Origin: Treponema sp.
GTDB lineage: Bacteria; Spirochaetota; Spirochaetia; Treponematales; Breznakiellaceae
Reading direction: 5' to 3'
Assembly (NCBI GenBank): GCA_031254615.1
Contig: JAIRUC010000013.1
Location: 1-38,699 of the forward strand
Length of the DNA stretch: 38,699 nt
The notes below the pieces were generated by a model. That model was not told the origin of the DNA and made no database searches. It was given only the letters and a program-made list of their open reading frames with translations. A program made the position numbers and the translations under genes. Of the stretch, positions 9,009 through 16,006 are shown piece by piece. Each line of letters begins with the position of its first letter. Position 1 is the stretch's first letter.

Positions 9009-9296
9009 ATGGTAGTTTCAATGATACAGATAATTTTTGAAATCCCTGATATTGACAACATCAAGGAAAAGCGCCGTGTAATAAAATCCGTTACGGAAAA
9101 GATGCGCCGAAAGTTTAGAATGAGCGCGGCGGAGATTGACCTTCAGGACTCCCTTACATTTGCGCAAATCGGCGGCGCGCTGGTTTCTAATTCCCGTACC
9201 CACGGCGAAACAGTCCTTCGCAAGGCGTTTGACATGATAGAAAAAGAAACTCCTGTCCGTATTCAGGACATGAGCATACATTCGGAGGAATTTTGA
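9009..9296 (+). CDS. DUF503 family protein
   Basis: A small 95-aa protein matching the DUF503 family: an N-terminal strand followed by the conserved KEKRRVIKS segment, then a central AAEIDLQDS and an IGGALVSN segment. The start at 9009 is chosen because family members begin about 16 residues before the KEKRR motif, and because starting at 8985 would place the start codon ahead of the -10 box. The family is widespread but its biochemical role is not firmly assigned; it is often found near ribosome-maturation genes. The stop overlaps the next start (TGATG), so it is coupled to the lipoprotein. Confidence 0.8.
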   Translation: MVVSMIQIIFEIPDIDNIKEKRRVIKSVTEKMRRKFRMSAAEIDLQDSLTFAQIGGALVSNSRTHGETVLRKAFDMIEKETPVRIQDMSIHSEEF

Positions 9297-9949
9297 TGAA
9301 AAAAATATTGCTTGCCATACCTGTAATTCTGTTGGCATTTAGTTCATGTTTAGGTCTGTCCGCGGATTTTCAAATGCGCAAAAACGGTTCGGGTAAGCTG
9401 ACAACGGAGTACCGCTTCCCGCGCACGGCAGAAAACATCGGCAGGCTGGACGGCAATGAAAGGTGGCAGATAATTCCCGTAGGACGCGCCGATTGGGAGC
9501 GCACTGCCGCCCGCATAGACGGCATAAAACTTTCTTCGTTTTCTTCCCGTAACGATTCAAAAGACGTTGTTAATAAAGTAACTATTGAGTTTTCAAACAC
9601 CGACGCTCTTCTAAAATTTTTAAATCCATCCCCCGGCGGAAAGCGCGCGTCCCTAAACCGCGGCAGCGGTTCAAGCAGTCTTAATATTATTTTTACAGAG
9701 CCCGCTGCTTCCGAAATAAACGCAGACCTTCTTGCTCTGATGCAGCAGGTATCTTACGGCTACAAGTTGAAACTCACCTTTAGCGCGGAAAAAAATTCTT
9801 CCCTATCTTTTACCGACGGCTCAGGAAAGCTAATCCCCCCGCCGGAAAACGCAGAAGTTGTTCTGCAAGGGAAGAAAGTATCGTTCTCCATAGACACAGC
9901 GGAACTTATAAGTTTTACAGACGGCCTTGGAATTGAAATTAGTTGGTAG
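9296..9949 (+). CDS. Small lipoprotein of unknown function
   Basis: A 217-aa protein with a lipoprotein signal (lipobox FSSC, Cys at about residue 18). The ATG at 9296 follows a strong GGAGGAA ribosome site and overlaps the DUF503 stop; a TTG one codon earlier is less likely. The mature part is beta-rich with no domain I recognise. The last codons and the TAG stop fall inside the left arm of heptad element B, so the C terminus (EISW) is partly repeat-derived. Confidence 0.65.
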   Translation: MKKILLAIPVILLAFSSCLGLSADFQMRKNGSGKLTTEYRFPRTAENIGRLDGNERWQIIPVGRADWERTAARIDGIKLSSFSSRNDSKDVVNKVTIEFSNTDALLKFLNPSPGGKRASLNRGSGSSSLNIIFTEPAASEINADLLALMQQVSYGYKLKLTFSAEKNSSLSFTDGSGKLIPPPENAEVVLQGKKVSFSIDTAELISFTDGLGIEISW

Positions 9950-10042
9950 AGAGCAGTTAAGTTTGCTATCTGAGCTTGTTGTCAACCAGTTTTATTTTCA
10001 AACAGCAATACTATTAACTGTTCACTGTTAACTGTTCCCTAC
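9936..10042. repeat. Inverted heptad-repeat element B between convergent genes
   Basis: The left arm (9936-9961) reads as 7-bp units AAATTAG, TTGGTAG, AGAGCAG, TTAAG. The right arm (10011-10042) reads CTATTAA, CTGTTCA, CTGTTAA, CTGTTCC, CTAC. The arms are inverted: GTAGAGAGCAGTTAA on the left corresponds to GTAGGGAACAGTTAA on the complementary strand of the right. About 50 bp of unrelated sequence lies between. The TAG stops of both flanking genes (9947-9949 plus; 10041-10039 minus) are inside the repeat ends. Same design as element A. Confidence 0.7.
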
Positions 10043-11172
10043 TTTCCGCACATTTCGTAGATAATCTGCAAGGTGCGTTTTACGCATTTGTCCCATGAAA
10101 AGGATTTTGCCCTTTCAAGGCCAAGATTGCGGCACTCGTTATAAATCGCGCGGTCGGTGCTGATAGTTATCATCCTGTCAGCCATGTCCTCGACATCTAA
10201 CGGGTCAAAGTAAAGCGCCGCGTGGTCGGCATTTTCGGGAAGGGAGCCGGCTCTGGCGCAGAGGACAGGCACTCCACAAGCCATCGCTTCCAGCGCGCCC
10301 ATGCCGAAGCCTTCGTACATTGAAGGGATAACGACAAAATCCGAACCTGCGTAAAGTTCCGGCAGACTCTTTATAGGGAAGTGTCCGGTAAAAAATATGT
10401 CTGCGCGCCAGGCGGAAGCGGCGGCGGCTTCTCTAACCTTTTCGGCATCGTTACTGTCGGCGCCTGCAAGCACAAGGCGGTGAGGAAATTTTGTTTTCTC
10501 TTTAAAAATTCCAAAAGCTTCTATAAGACGGATATGGTTTTTAATCGGATGATCAATTCGTGACGTGCACAGGACATAAGGACGGCGGAAACTGAAAGGC
10601 TGAATTAACAATACGCTTTCTTCGTTTCTGCCGCGGGGATAAAAAGCCGAATGGTCTATTCCGTTCGGCACTACTTCTATCATATTTTCTTTTACATCCG
10701 CCCTTTCTATAAGTTCCTGTTTTACCCATTCGCTTACCGCAATTATTCTGTCCAGCCGCCGCAAAGAATTGGGCATTATTACGCGCAAAAGAGCGCCAAG
10801 ATGCACTCTGGTTTTTCTTGTGCCCCAATAAGCCGCCATATCATGAACCACGCCAATCGACGGGCACGGGGACTTATAGGGCGGACGCCTGTGGGCGGCC
10901 GGGAAAAAACACGCATTGTATTGGCGCTGTTTGGCAAATTTGGGGTATTTATAAAGATGCCACAATGAGTTTGCGGTTCTTCCATTTACTGAACACTTGG
11001 GGATAAATTCAAAATTTGGGGCTACTTCGCTGTAAGCGTATCTGTCATATTCCCAGCCAAAAAGCTCAAAAAGCGCTTCTGAAGGGGGTATATGTTTTAA
11101 AAACTGGGTTAAATACATACCCACTCCTGACATACCGCCGTCGCAGGCAAATGTATCCAGCCCTATTTTCAT
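10039..11172 (-). CDS. GT4-family glycosyltransferase
   Basis: Retaining GT-B glycosyltransferase that would transfer a nucleotide-sugar-derived residue to a glycan or lipid on the cytoplasmic face. The N-terminal acceptor domain opens with a glycine loop (GGMSGVGMY, 12-20). The C-terminal donor domain has VVPNGID (168-173), TSRIDHPIKN (203-212) and the EX7E motif with E287 and E295 (EGFGMGALE). I use the ATG at 11172 rather than the TTG one codon before; GGAGG lies just upstream. It is monocistronic and convergent with 9296-9949. The acceptor cannot be told. Confidence 0.88.
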   Translation of the reverse strand: MKIGLDTFACDGGMSGVGMYLTQFLKHIPPSEALFELFGWEYDRYAYSEVAPNFEFIPKCSVNGRTANSLWHLYKYPKFAKQRQYNACFFPAAHRRPPYKSPCPSIGVVHDMAAYWGTRKTRVHLGALLRVIMPNSLRRLDRIIAVSEWVKQELIERADVKENMIEVVPNGIDHSAFYPRGRNEESVLLIQPFSFRRPYVLCTSRIDHPIKNHIRLIEAFGIFKEKTKFPHRLVLAGADSNDAEKVREAAAASAWRADIFFTGHFPIKSLPELYAGSDFVVIPSMYEGFGMGALEAMACGVPVLCARAGSLPENADHAALYFDPLDVEDMADRMITISTDRAIYNECRNLGLERAKSFSWDKCVKRTLQIIYEMCGK

Positions 11173-11224
11173 CAATTCCTCCGCCTCAAGAAATCATGGC
11201 GACACATTGTGCCAAGCCGTCGTT

Positions 11225-11230
11225 ATTATA
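11225..11230 (-). promoter_or_regulatory. -10 box of the glycosyltransferase gene
   Basis: A perfect TATAAT on the minus strand, about 53 nt before the ATG at 11172. Only a 3/6 -35 match (CTTTCA at 11248-11253) is visible. Confidence 0.4.
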
Positions 11231-11342
11231 GCATGATTTTTAATAATTGAAAGGCGGGTGGGGCTTTCGGGGATTCTTGCTGTGGGGGCAAATGTCATAG
11301 GTAGAGGCTTGTACAGATGTTTTGAAATTAATTAAAAATTTA

Positions 11343-11370
11343 TTGACTTTTTTACAAACCCATCTACTAT
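11343..11370 (+). promoter_or_regulatory. Promoter upstream of the 46-codon ORF
   Basis: TTGACT at 11343-11348, a 16-bp spacer and TACTAT at 11365-11370. It would give a leader of about 70 nt before the small ORF at 11449. Apart from this and the -10 box at 11225, I see nothing in the 11173-11448 stretch. Confidence 0.4.
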
Positions 11371-11448
11371 TGAATTATGCTCCTAGTTGGGAAAATATCG
11401 CTGTTAGTTTTCATTATATATGTATCAATCTTTTTTAGGAGTTTTACT

Positions 11449-11589
11449 ATGCAAACTAATTTTCAGAATTCTTTTTGGGCGGAAAAAACTTTCTCTGAAT
11501 TGAAAGAAGCCTACCAGATCGCGATCCTTGCCAAAGAAACGTTCTTCCCGGATGAATATCTGACGCACTATTTTGCGTATTGTAGTTAG
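11449..11589 (+). CDS. 46-codon ORF, possible remnant of a PD-(D/E)XK/Rpn-type transposase-nuclease
   Basis: The small ORF has a strong ribosome site (TTTAGGAG, 11434-11441, 7 nt spacing) and a promoter-like sequence upstream. The peptide centre (LKEAYQIAILAK, then FFPDEYLTHYF) resembles from memory a middle segment of PD-(D/E)XK family putative transposases that are common in Treponema. Such proteins are around 300 aa, so this would be an internally deleted remnant. It could equally be a real small protein. Its stop overlaps the fliJ stop by 4 nt in convergent orientation, leaving no room for a terminator between them. Confidence 0.35.
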   Translation: MQTNFQNSFWAEKTFSELKEAYQIAILAKETFFPDEYLTHYFAYCS

Positions 11590-12017
11590 GTGAAAACTGC
11601 AATATCATACCTCGACGCCGTAAGATCATCAACTTCCGCCATTTGTAAATCAAGCGCCTCTTTACGGTATTCCTTCTCCCGCTTCTCTTTAAGTTTTTCA
11701 AGCGTTTTAAGTTCTTTGGACGCTTCAAGATAAAGCGCGCGTTTTTCTTCGACGATGATTTCAGCTTGGGCAGCCTTCTCCGTCAGCCGCATGGCTTCCT
11801 GATCAAGCCTTAGAATGTAATTGTCCCATGCGCCAATATCATCTGTGGCAATAAATCTTTGTTGAGCTGCGCTCTGGCGTTTAACAGCAGTTTTTTTAAT
11901 TTCGCTTTCTATCAGGTTAAGGTTACTGATAGCCTGTCCAAGTTCGATTTTACATTCTTCTTCCCTGAACTTCCTTAACTGCAGGACTTTTTGAAGGCTA
12001 AAATTAAACTTTTTCAT
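11586..12017 (-). CDS. fliJ: Flagellar export chaperone FliJ
   Basis: A 143-aa, almost wholly alpha-helical coiled-coil protein starting with the FliJ-type MKKFNFSLQKVLQLRKFRE. FliJ is the stalk-like component of the flagellar type III export apparatus. It sits in the FliI hexamer, contacts FlhA and recycles chaperones. Its ATG overlaps the fliI stop (TGATG), the usual fliI-fliJ coupling. It is the last gene of the 24-gene minus-strand run. Confidence 0.88.
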   Translation of the reverse strand: MKKFNFSLQKVLQLRKFREEECKIELGQAISNLNLIESEIKKTAVKRQSAAQQRFIATDDIGAWDNYILRLDQEAMRLTEKAAQAEIIVEEKRALYLEASKELKTLEKLKEKREKEYRKEALDLQMAEVDDLTASRYDIAVFT

Positions 12018-13519
12018 CAGTTAATTCCCAAACTGCCCATGCCCGGTATCGAAGAGAACAGGGCGGCAACGCTGTTAAGGGCTTTGGTGGTATCCTGCGC
12101 GGAACTTGTGTCTGTGCTCTGTTGTTTTTCTTTTCCGGCTTGTACAGGGCGGCTGGCGGCAAAAAGTTTTGCGTTTTTATCATCCATCTCTTCCAAAGGT
12201 ATTTGAACGCCGGTTATATCTGACATCGCGATAAGGGTTTCTTCAAGCGAAGAAGGTTCGTCAATTCCCTGCACAAGGAATTCCTCTATTGGGTTGTGTT
12301 TAACAATAGCTTCGTCAATTGCCGGATTAGAGCCGTTGCGATACGCGCCGACATTGATAAGGTCTTCCGCTTCGTCATAAACCGCCATGGTTTTACGGAT
12401 TGCGCCTGCCGCCTTGTTGGTCGCCGGTCCGGATACCGATGGCGCAAGTCGGGAAACGCTCTGCAATACGTCAATCGCGGGATAATGATAGCCCTGGGCA
12501 AGCCGGCGCGAAAGAACAATGTGGCCGTCTAAAATACCGCGGACAGTGTCGGCAACAGGCTCGTCCATGTCGTCTCCGTCAACAAGGATTGTGTAAAAGC
12601 CGGTGATACTGCCCTTTTCGGAAGTGCCGGAGCGTTCAAGAAGTTTCGGCATGGAGTCGAACATGCTTGGAGGGTAACCCCTTGTCGCGGGAGGCTCGCC
12701 GGAGGCCAGCCCTATTTCCCTCATGGCGCGGGCATAGCGCGTAACAGAATCAAACAACAGCATTACATCCAGTCCCTGATCGCGGAAAAATTCCGCCACA
12801 GCCGTCGCGACATAAGCGCCGCGAAGACGCGCAAGGGGCGGTGAATTGGAAGGAGTTACAACCAAAACACTGCGTGCAAGCCCTTCCGGACCAAGATCGT
12901 TCTCGATAAAATCGTTTACTTCCCGCCCGCGCTCCCCTATCAGGGCGACAACGTTGACATCGGCGGTTGTGTTACGCGCAATCATGCCCAGAAGCGTGGA
13001 CTTTCCGACGCCTGAGCCCGCGAAAATGCCAAGGCGCTGTCCCTTGCCTACGGCAAGAAGGCCGTCAATCGCCCGCACTCCTGTGGTGATTCGATCCGTA
13101 ACCCGCCTTCTTGTTAAAGGATCGGGCGGGCTTGCAAGAGCCGGGTACATGCCAACGGCGTCAATATCGCCCTTGTTGTCAATTGGGTTTCCCAGAGCGT
13201 CCAGCACCCTGCCTAAAAGTTTTTTAGAGACCGGCACCTCAAGGCGGCTGCCAAGGGCGATAACCCTGTCGCCGACTTCCAGGCCGTCTGTCTCTTCAAA
13301 TGCCATAAGCTGGACTATTTCGTCTTTAAGACCGACAACTTCGGCTTTTATCTGTCCTTTGCCGCGCGGGGCGATAATTCTGCAAATCTCCCCGATAATG
13401 GCCTGGGGCCCGTGGCTTTCGATTAACAAACCTTGAACTTTAATTATTCTGCCGACACATTTTATTGGATCGGTACGCTGCGCGGATTCTAGATATTTTT
13501 CAAAAATTGCGGTTTCCAC
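12017..13519 (-). CDS. fliI: Flagellar export ATPase FliI
   Basis: F1-beta-like hexameric ATPase that energises export of flagellar subunits. The Walker A loop is at about 167-174 (AGSGVGKS), with a Walker B strand VMLLFDSVTRYA and the family signature GEPPATRGYPPS following it. The length (500 aa) is slightly above the usual ~440-450 because of a C-terminal tail of about 50 residues rich in Ala/Ser. The start is a GTG behind GGAGGG. A 161-bp gap filled with hairpins separates it from fliH, the largest gap in the superoperon. Confidence 0.95.
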   Translation of the reverse strand: METAIFEKYLESAQRTDPIKCVGRIIKVQGLLIESHGPQAIIGEICRIIAPRGKGQIKAEVVGLKDEIVQLMAFEETDGLEVGDRVIALGSRLEVPVSKKLLGRVLDALGNPIDNKGDIDAVGMYPALASPPDPLTRRRVTDRITTGVRAIDGLLAVGKGQRLGIFAGSGVGKSTLLGMIARNTTADVNVVALIGERGREVNDFIENDLGPEGLARSVLVVTPSNSPPLARLRGAYVATAVAEFFRDQGLDVMLLFDSVTRYARAMREIGLASGEPPATRGYPPSMFDSMPKLLERSGTSEKGSITGFYTILVDGDDMDEPVADTVRGILDGHIVLSRRLAQGYHYPAIDVLQSVSRLAPSVSGPATNKAAGAIRKTMAVYDEAEDLINVGAYRNGSNPAIDEAIVKHNPIEEFLVQGIDEPSSLEETLIAMSDITGVQIPLEEMDDKNAKLFAASRPVQAGKEKQQSTDTSSAQDTTKALNSVAALFSSIPGMGSLGIN

Positions 13520-13539
13520 AGCCCCCTCCCATTTTAAGG

Positions 13540-13676
13540 CTGACGTTCGGCAATTTCTAAAAACCGGTTGTTTTTAGAAATTACCTTGCGTTTTCTCGCC
13601 CTACGGGCTGCGAAAACGCTTTTTTATCGGAAAATCACTAAAAACTGAAGTTTTTAGTGATTTCCAAAAGAACGTT
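13540..13676. repeat. REP-like triple hairpin element between fliH and fliI
   Basis: Three consecutive inverted repeats. Hairpin 1 spans 13552-13582 (13-bp perfect stem, 5-nt loop). Hairpin 2 spans 13588-13619 (8-bp outer stem GCGTTTTC/GAAAACGC plus inner GCCC/GGGC). Hairpin 3 spans 13632-13663 (14-bp perfect stem, TGAA loop). Hairpins 1 and 3 share the core CTAAAAAC/GTTTTTAG, and the outer flanks carry ACGTTC in opposite orientation, so the whole resembles a composite REP/BIME-type palindromic element. It could stabilise or partly terminate the mRNA before fliI. Confidence 0.65.
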
Positions 13677-13680
13677 AAAA

Positions 13681-14868
13681 CTATGTTATCTGAAGTTTCT
13701 TATCCGTATCTCTTCTTCCCTTAGTCCCCATTGTTGCAAGGGCTGCAAGAGCGGCGGAAGCTGTAAGAGCAGCCCTTGCGGCAGGAGTCATTGGTTCATC
13801 TTCCTTAGTATCTTCTTCCTTATTACTTTCTTCATTATTTTTATTAATAGTATTAAGCAGGCTTGTAGATGCTGCCAATTCAGTTTCAAGATTTGGAGTA
13901 CGGTTAATTGACTTTGCCAGGGCGTTTTTAACAGAATCATTCCTATCTGAAGATTTTATCGGAGATATTTCGAGGATTTTGCTTTCCAATTCCGCAAGCT
14001 GGCTGGAGATGCGCGCGTCAATTTCACCAAAGTCCGTCTCTATTATACATCCGCCGGGATCTACAGTGGTGTCTTCCAGTATTTGAACCGAATCGCCTTC
14101 GACAAGTTTTATGAAATCCTGCTTATGTTCGGTTGCAAGCTGTAAATCATCCATATTGACTCTGATTAGACAAGTGCCCTTTGATTTTACCTTTCGCAAA
14201 GCCTGTGTTACGTTAGAAATAATTACGCCTTTTTGATTTTCCGAAAGAACCTTAATAACTTTACGCGAAATAAGTAAAACAAGATCGATTATTTCCTGCT
14301 CTGATTCGGCAAGAATTTCTCCCCGCTTGTCCTGCGCGCGTTCAAGCATTGTCTGTGTTCTGGAAATGAGCCTTTCTACTTCCGCCTTGCCTTCGGCGAA
14401 ACCTGCTTTTTTGCCCTCTTCCATGCCTTTGTCCTGCGCAGCTTTAATTTCGCCGTCGAGCGTCTTCCTTACATCTTTCTCCATCTCGGCGGATTTTTTC
14501 TTCGCCTCTTCGATGATTTTTTGCGCTTCTTCTTCCGCCCGCTGTTTTATCGCTTGACCTTCGTCAGTTTTACTTTGAATTTCCGTCTGCGCCGTATTTA
14601 GTGCGTCATGAATTATCTGTTCCGCCTGCGCTCTCGCGTCGGAGATCATCCTTTCTTTTTCTTCTTCCCAATGAGCCTTAAACATTTCGGCTTCACGGCG
14701 AAGATCGTCCGCTGTAGGGCCTTTGTATTCTTCGACATCGTCAAGAGCTTCGACTTCTTCCTCTTGCGGCGCTAAATGAGAAAGATCCGGAAATGACGTG
14801 GGAGGATTTATTATTAATCTCTCCGGCAGCGCTACAAGTTCCTGCGGCCTGAATACAGCCTTCGCCAT
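13681..14868 (-). CDS. fliH: Flagellar export stator FliH, long form
   Basis: FliH regulates FliI and docks it to the C ring. The centre (about 55-190) is a long charged coiled coil containing repeated Glu/Ala/Lys heptads, with a small-residue section DKGMEEGKKAGFAEGKAE of the FliH/YscL type. The C-terminal domain (about 200-300) contains the FliH/V-ATPase-E-like segment. At 395 aa it is longer than typical FliH (about 230-300). The extra tail after about residue 310 is low complexity and Ala-rich (AARAALTASAALAAL) ahead of a basic end. The gene follows fliG after 76 nt containing a perfect palindrome. Confidence 0.85.
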   Translation of the reverse strand: MAKAVFRPQELVALPERLIINPPTSFPDLSHLAPQEEEVEALDDVEEYKGPTADDLRREAEMFKAHWEEEKERMISDARAQAEQIIHDALNTAQTEIQSKTDEGQAIKQRAEEEAQKIIEEAKKKSAEMEKDVRKTLDGEIKAAQDKGMEEGKKAGFAEGKAEVERLISRTQTMLERAQDKRGEILAESEQEIIDLVLLISRKVIKVLSENQKGVIISNVTQALRKVKSKGTCLIRVNMDDLQLATEHKQDFIKLVEGDSVQILEDTTVDPGGCIIETDFGEIDARISSQLAELESKILEISPIKSSDRNDSVKNALAKSINRTPNLETELAASTSLLNTINKNNEESNKEEDTKEDEPMTPAARAALTASAALAALATMGTKGRRDTDKKLQIT

Positions 14869-14892
14869 AAATTACCCTCTTTGTAAAAAATC

Positions 14893-14920
14893 ATTTCCGC
14901 AGGTTTAAACCTGCGGAAAT
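14893..14920. repeat. 28-bp perfect palindrome between fliG and fliH
   Basis: 14-bp half-sites ATTTCCGCAGGTTT and AAACCTGCGGAAAT meet with no loop. On the plus strand it is followed by TTTTTAAA and on the minus strand by GATTTTTT, so it can act as a hairpin terminator or attenuator either way. Being inside an operon, partial read-through or mRNA processing is more likely than full termination. Confidence 0.6.
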
Positions 14921-14944
14921 TTTTAAACACATAATACCTTTGCG

Positions 14945-16003
14945 TTACACGACAAGTTCGTCTTCGCCGGCGCGTGCGACCACGATCTCTCCGGTATCTT
15001 CCAAATGGCGGATAATGGATACAATCTTCTGCTGGGCTTCTTCTACGTCTTTCAGACGTACAGGGCCCATGTACTCCATATCTTCCTTGAGCATACTTGC
15101 CGCGCGTTTGGACATATTCTTGAAAATCTTGTCCTGAACTTCCGAGTCTACGGATTTCAGCGCTTTTGCAAGTTCTTGTGAGTCCACCTCGCGCATAACC
15201 TTCTGAATGGCGCGGTCGTCGAGCATAACAATGTCTTCGAACACGAACATTCTTTTCTTGATCTCTTCGGCAAGTTCCGGGTCTTCGTCTTCAAGAGCTT
15301 CAATAATCTGTTTTTCAGAGGCGCGGTCTACAAGGTTAAGAATCTCAACAATGCTTTCTACGCCGCCGGCTGCCGTGTAGTCTTCGCTGGACAGCGAGGA
15401 CAGTTTCTTTTCAAGGACGCGCTCAACTTCGCGCAATACTTCGGGACTTGTTCTGTCCATTGTCGCGATACGCCGTGCGACATCGCTTTGCACCTCATGC
15501 GGCAGATTTTGCAGAATAATCGAAGCCTTGTTCGGCTCCAGGTACGCAAGAATCAGCGCGATTGTCTGCGGATGTTCCTGCTGAATAAAGTTCAGTAGAT
15601 GAGCAGGGTCTGTGCGGCGGATAAAATCAAAAGGCCGCACTTGAAGGCTCGATGTCAGACGGTTGATAATGTCAATCGCCTTCTGGCTTCCCAAAGATTT
15701 TTCCAGCAGCTCTCTGGCGTAGTCGATGCCGCCCGTTGAGATAAACTGGTTCGCCATCATCAGTTCCTGGAATTCCGACAGGATGGCGTCCTTCTGCTCA
15801 GCGTCAATTGTCTCAAGACGGGCTATTTCAAAAGTCAGAGTCTCGATTTCATCCTCACGCAGATATTTGAATATCTCCGCGGAAATTTCTGATCCAATCG
15901 TTACAAGAAAGATAGCCGCTTTTTGACGTCCGGTATATTCTTTTACCCCTTTCTTTTTGCTGGAGCTTGTGCTCGAGCCGGGTGTTAAAGTTGCTTTTGC
16001 CAT
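14945..16003 (-). CDS. fliG: Flagellar motor switch protein FliG
   Basis: C-ring switch protein that transmits torque from the stators and binds FliF. A 352-aa protein with the standard N-terminal FliF-binding, middle (EHPQ motif, about 137-140) and C-terminal torque domains. The torque helix carries charged residues in DDRAIQKVMREVDSQELAKAL. A Ser/Lys-rich leader of about 20 residues precedes the N domain. Spirochaetes often have two fliG genes; this one, beside fliF and fliH, is the copy usually called fliG2, but the other copy is outside the window. Confidence 0.95.
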   Translation of the reverse strand: MAKATLTPGSSTSSSKKKGVKEYTGRQKAAIFLVTIGSEISAEIFKYLREDEIETLTFEIARLETIDAEQKDAILSEFQELMMANQFISTGGIDYARELLEKSLGSQKAIDIINRLTSSLQVRPFDFIRRTDPAHLLNFIQQEHPQTIALILAYLEPNKASIILQNLPHEVQSDVARRIATMDRTSPEVLREVERVLEKKLSSLSSEDYTAAGGVESIVEILNLVDRASEKQIIEALEDEDPELAEEIKKRMFVFEDIVMLDDRAIQKVMREVDSQELAKALKSVDSEVQDKIFKNMSKRAASMLKEDMEYMGPVRLKDVEEAQQKIVSIIRHLEDTGEIVVARAGEDELVV

Positions 16004-16006
16004 TTC

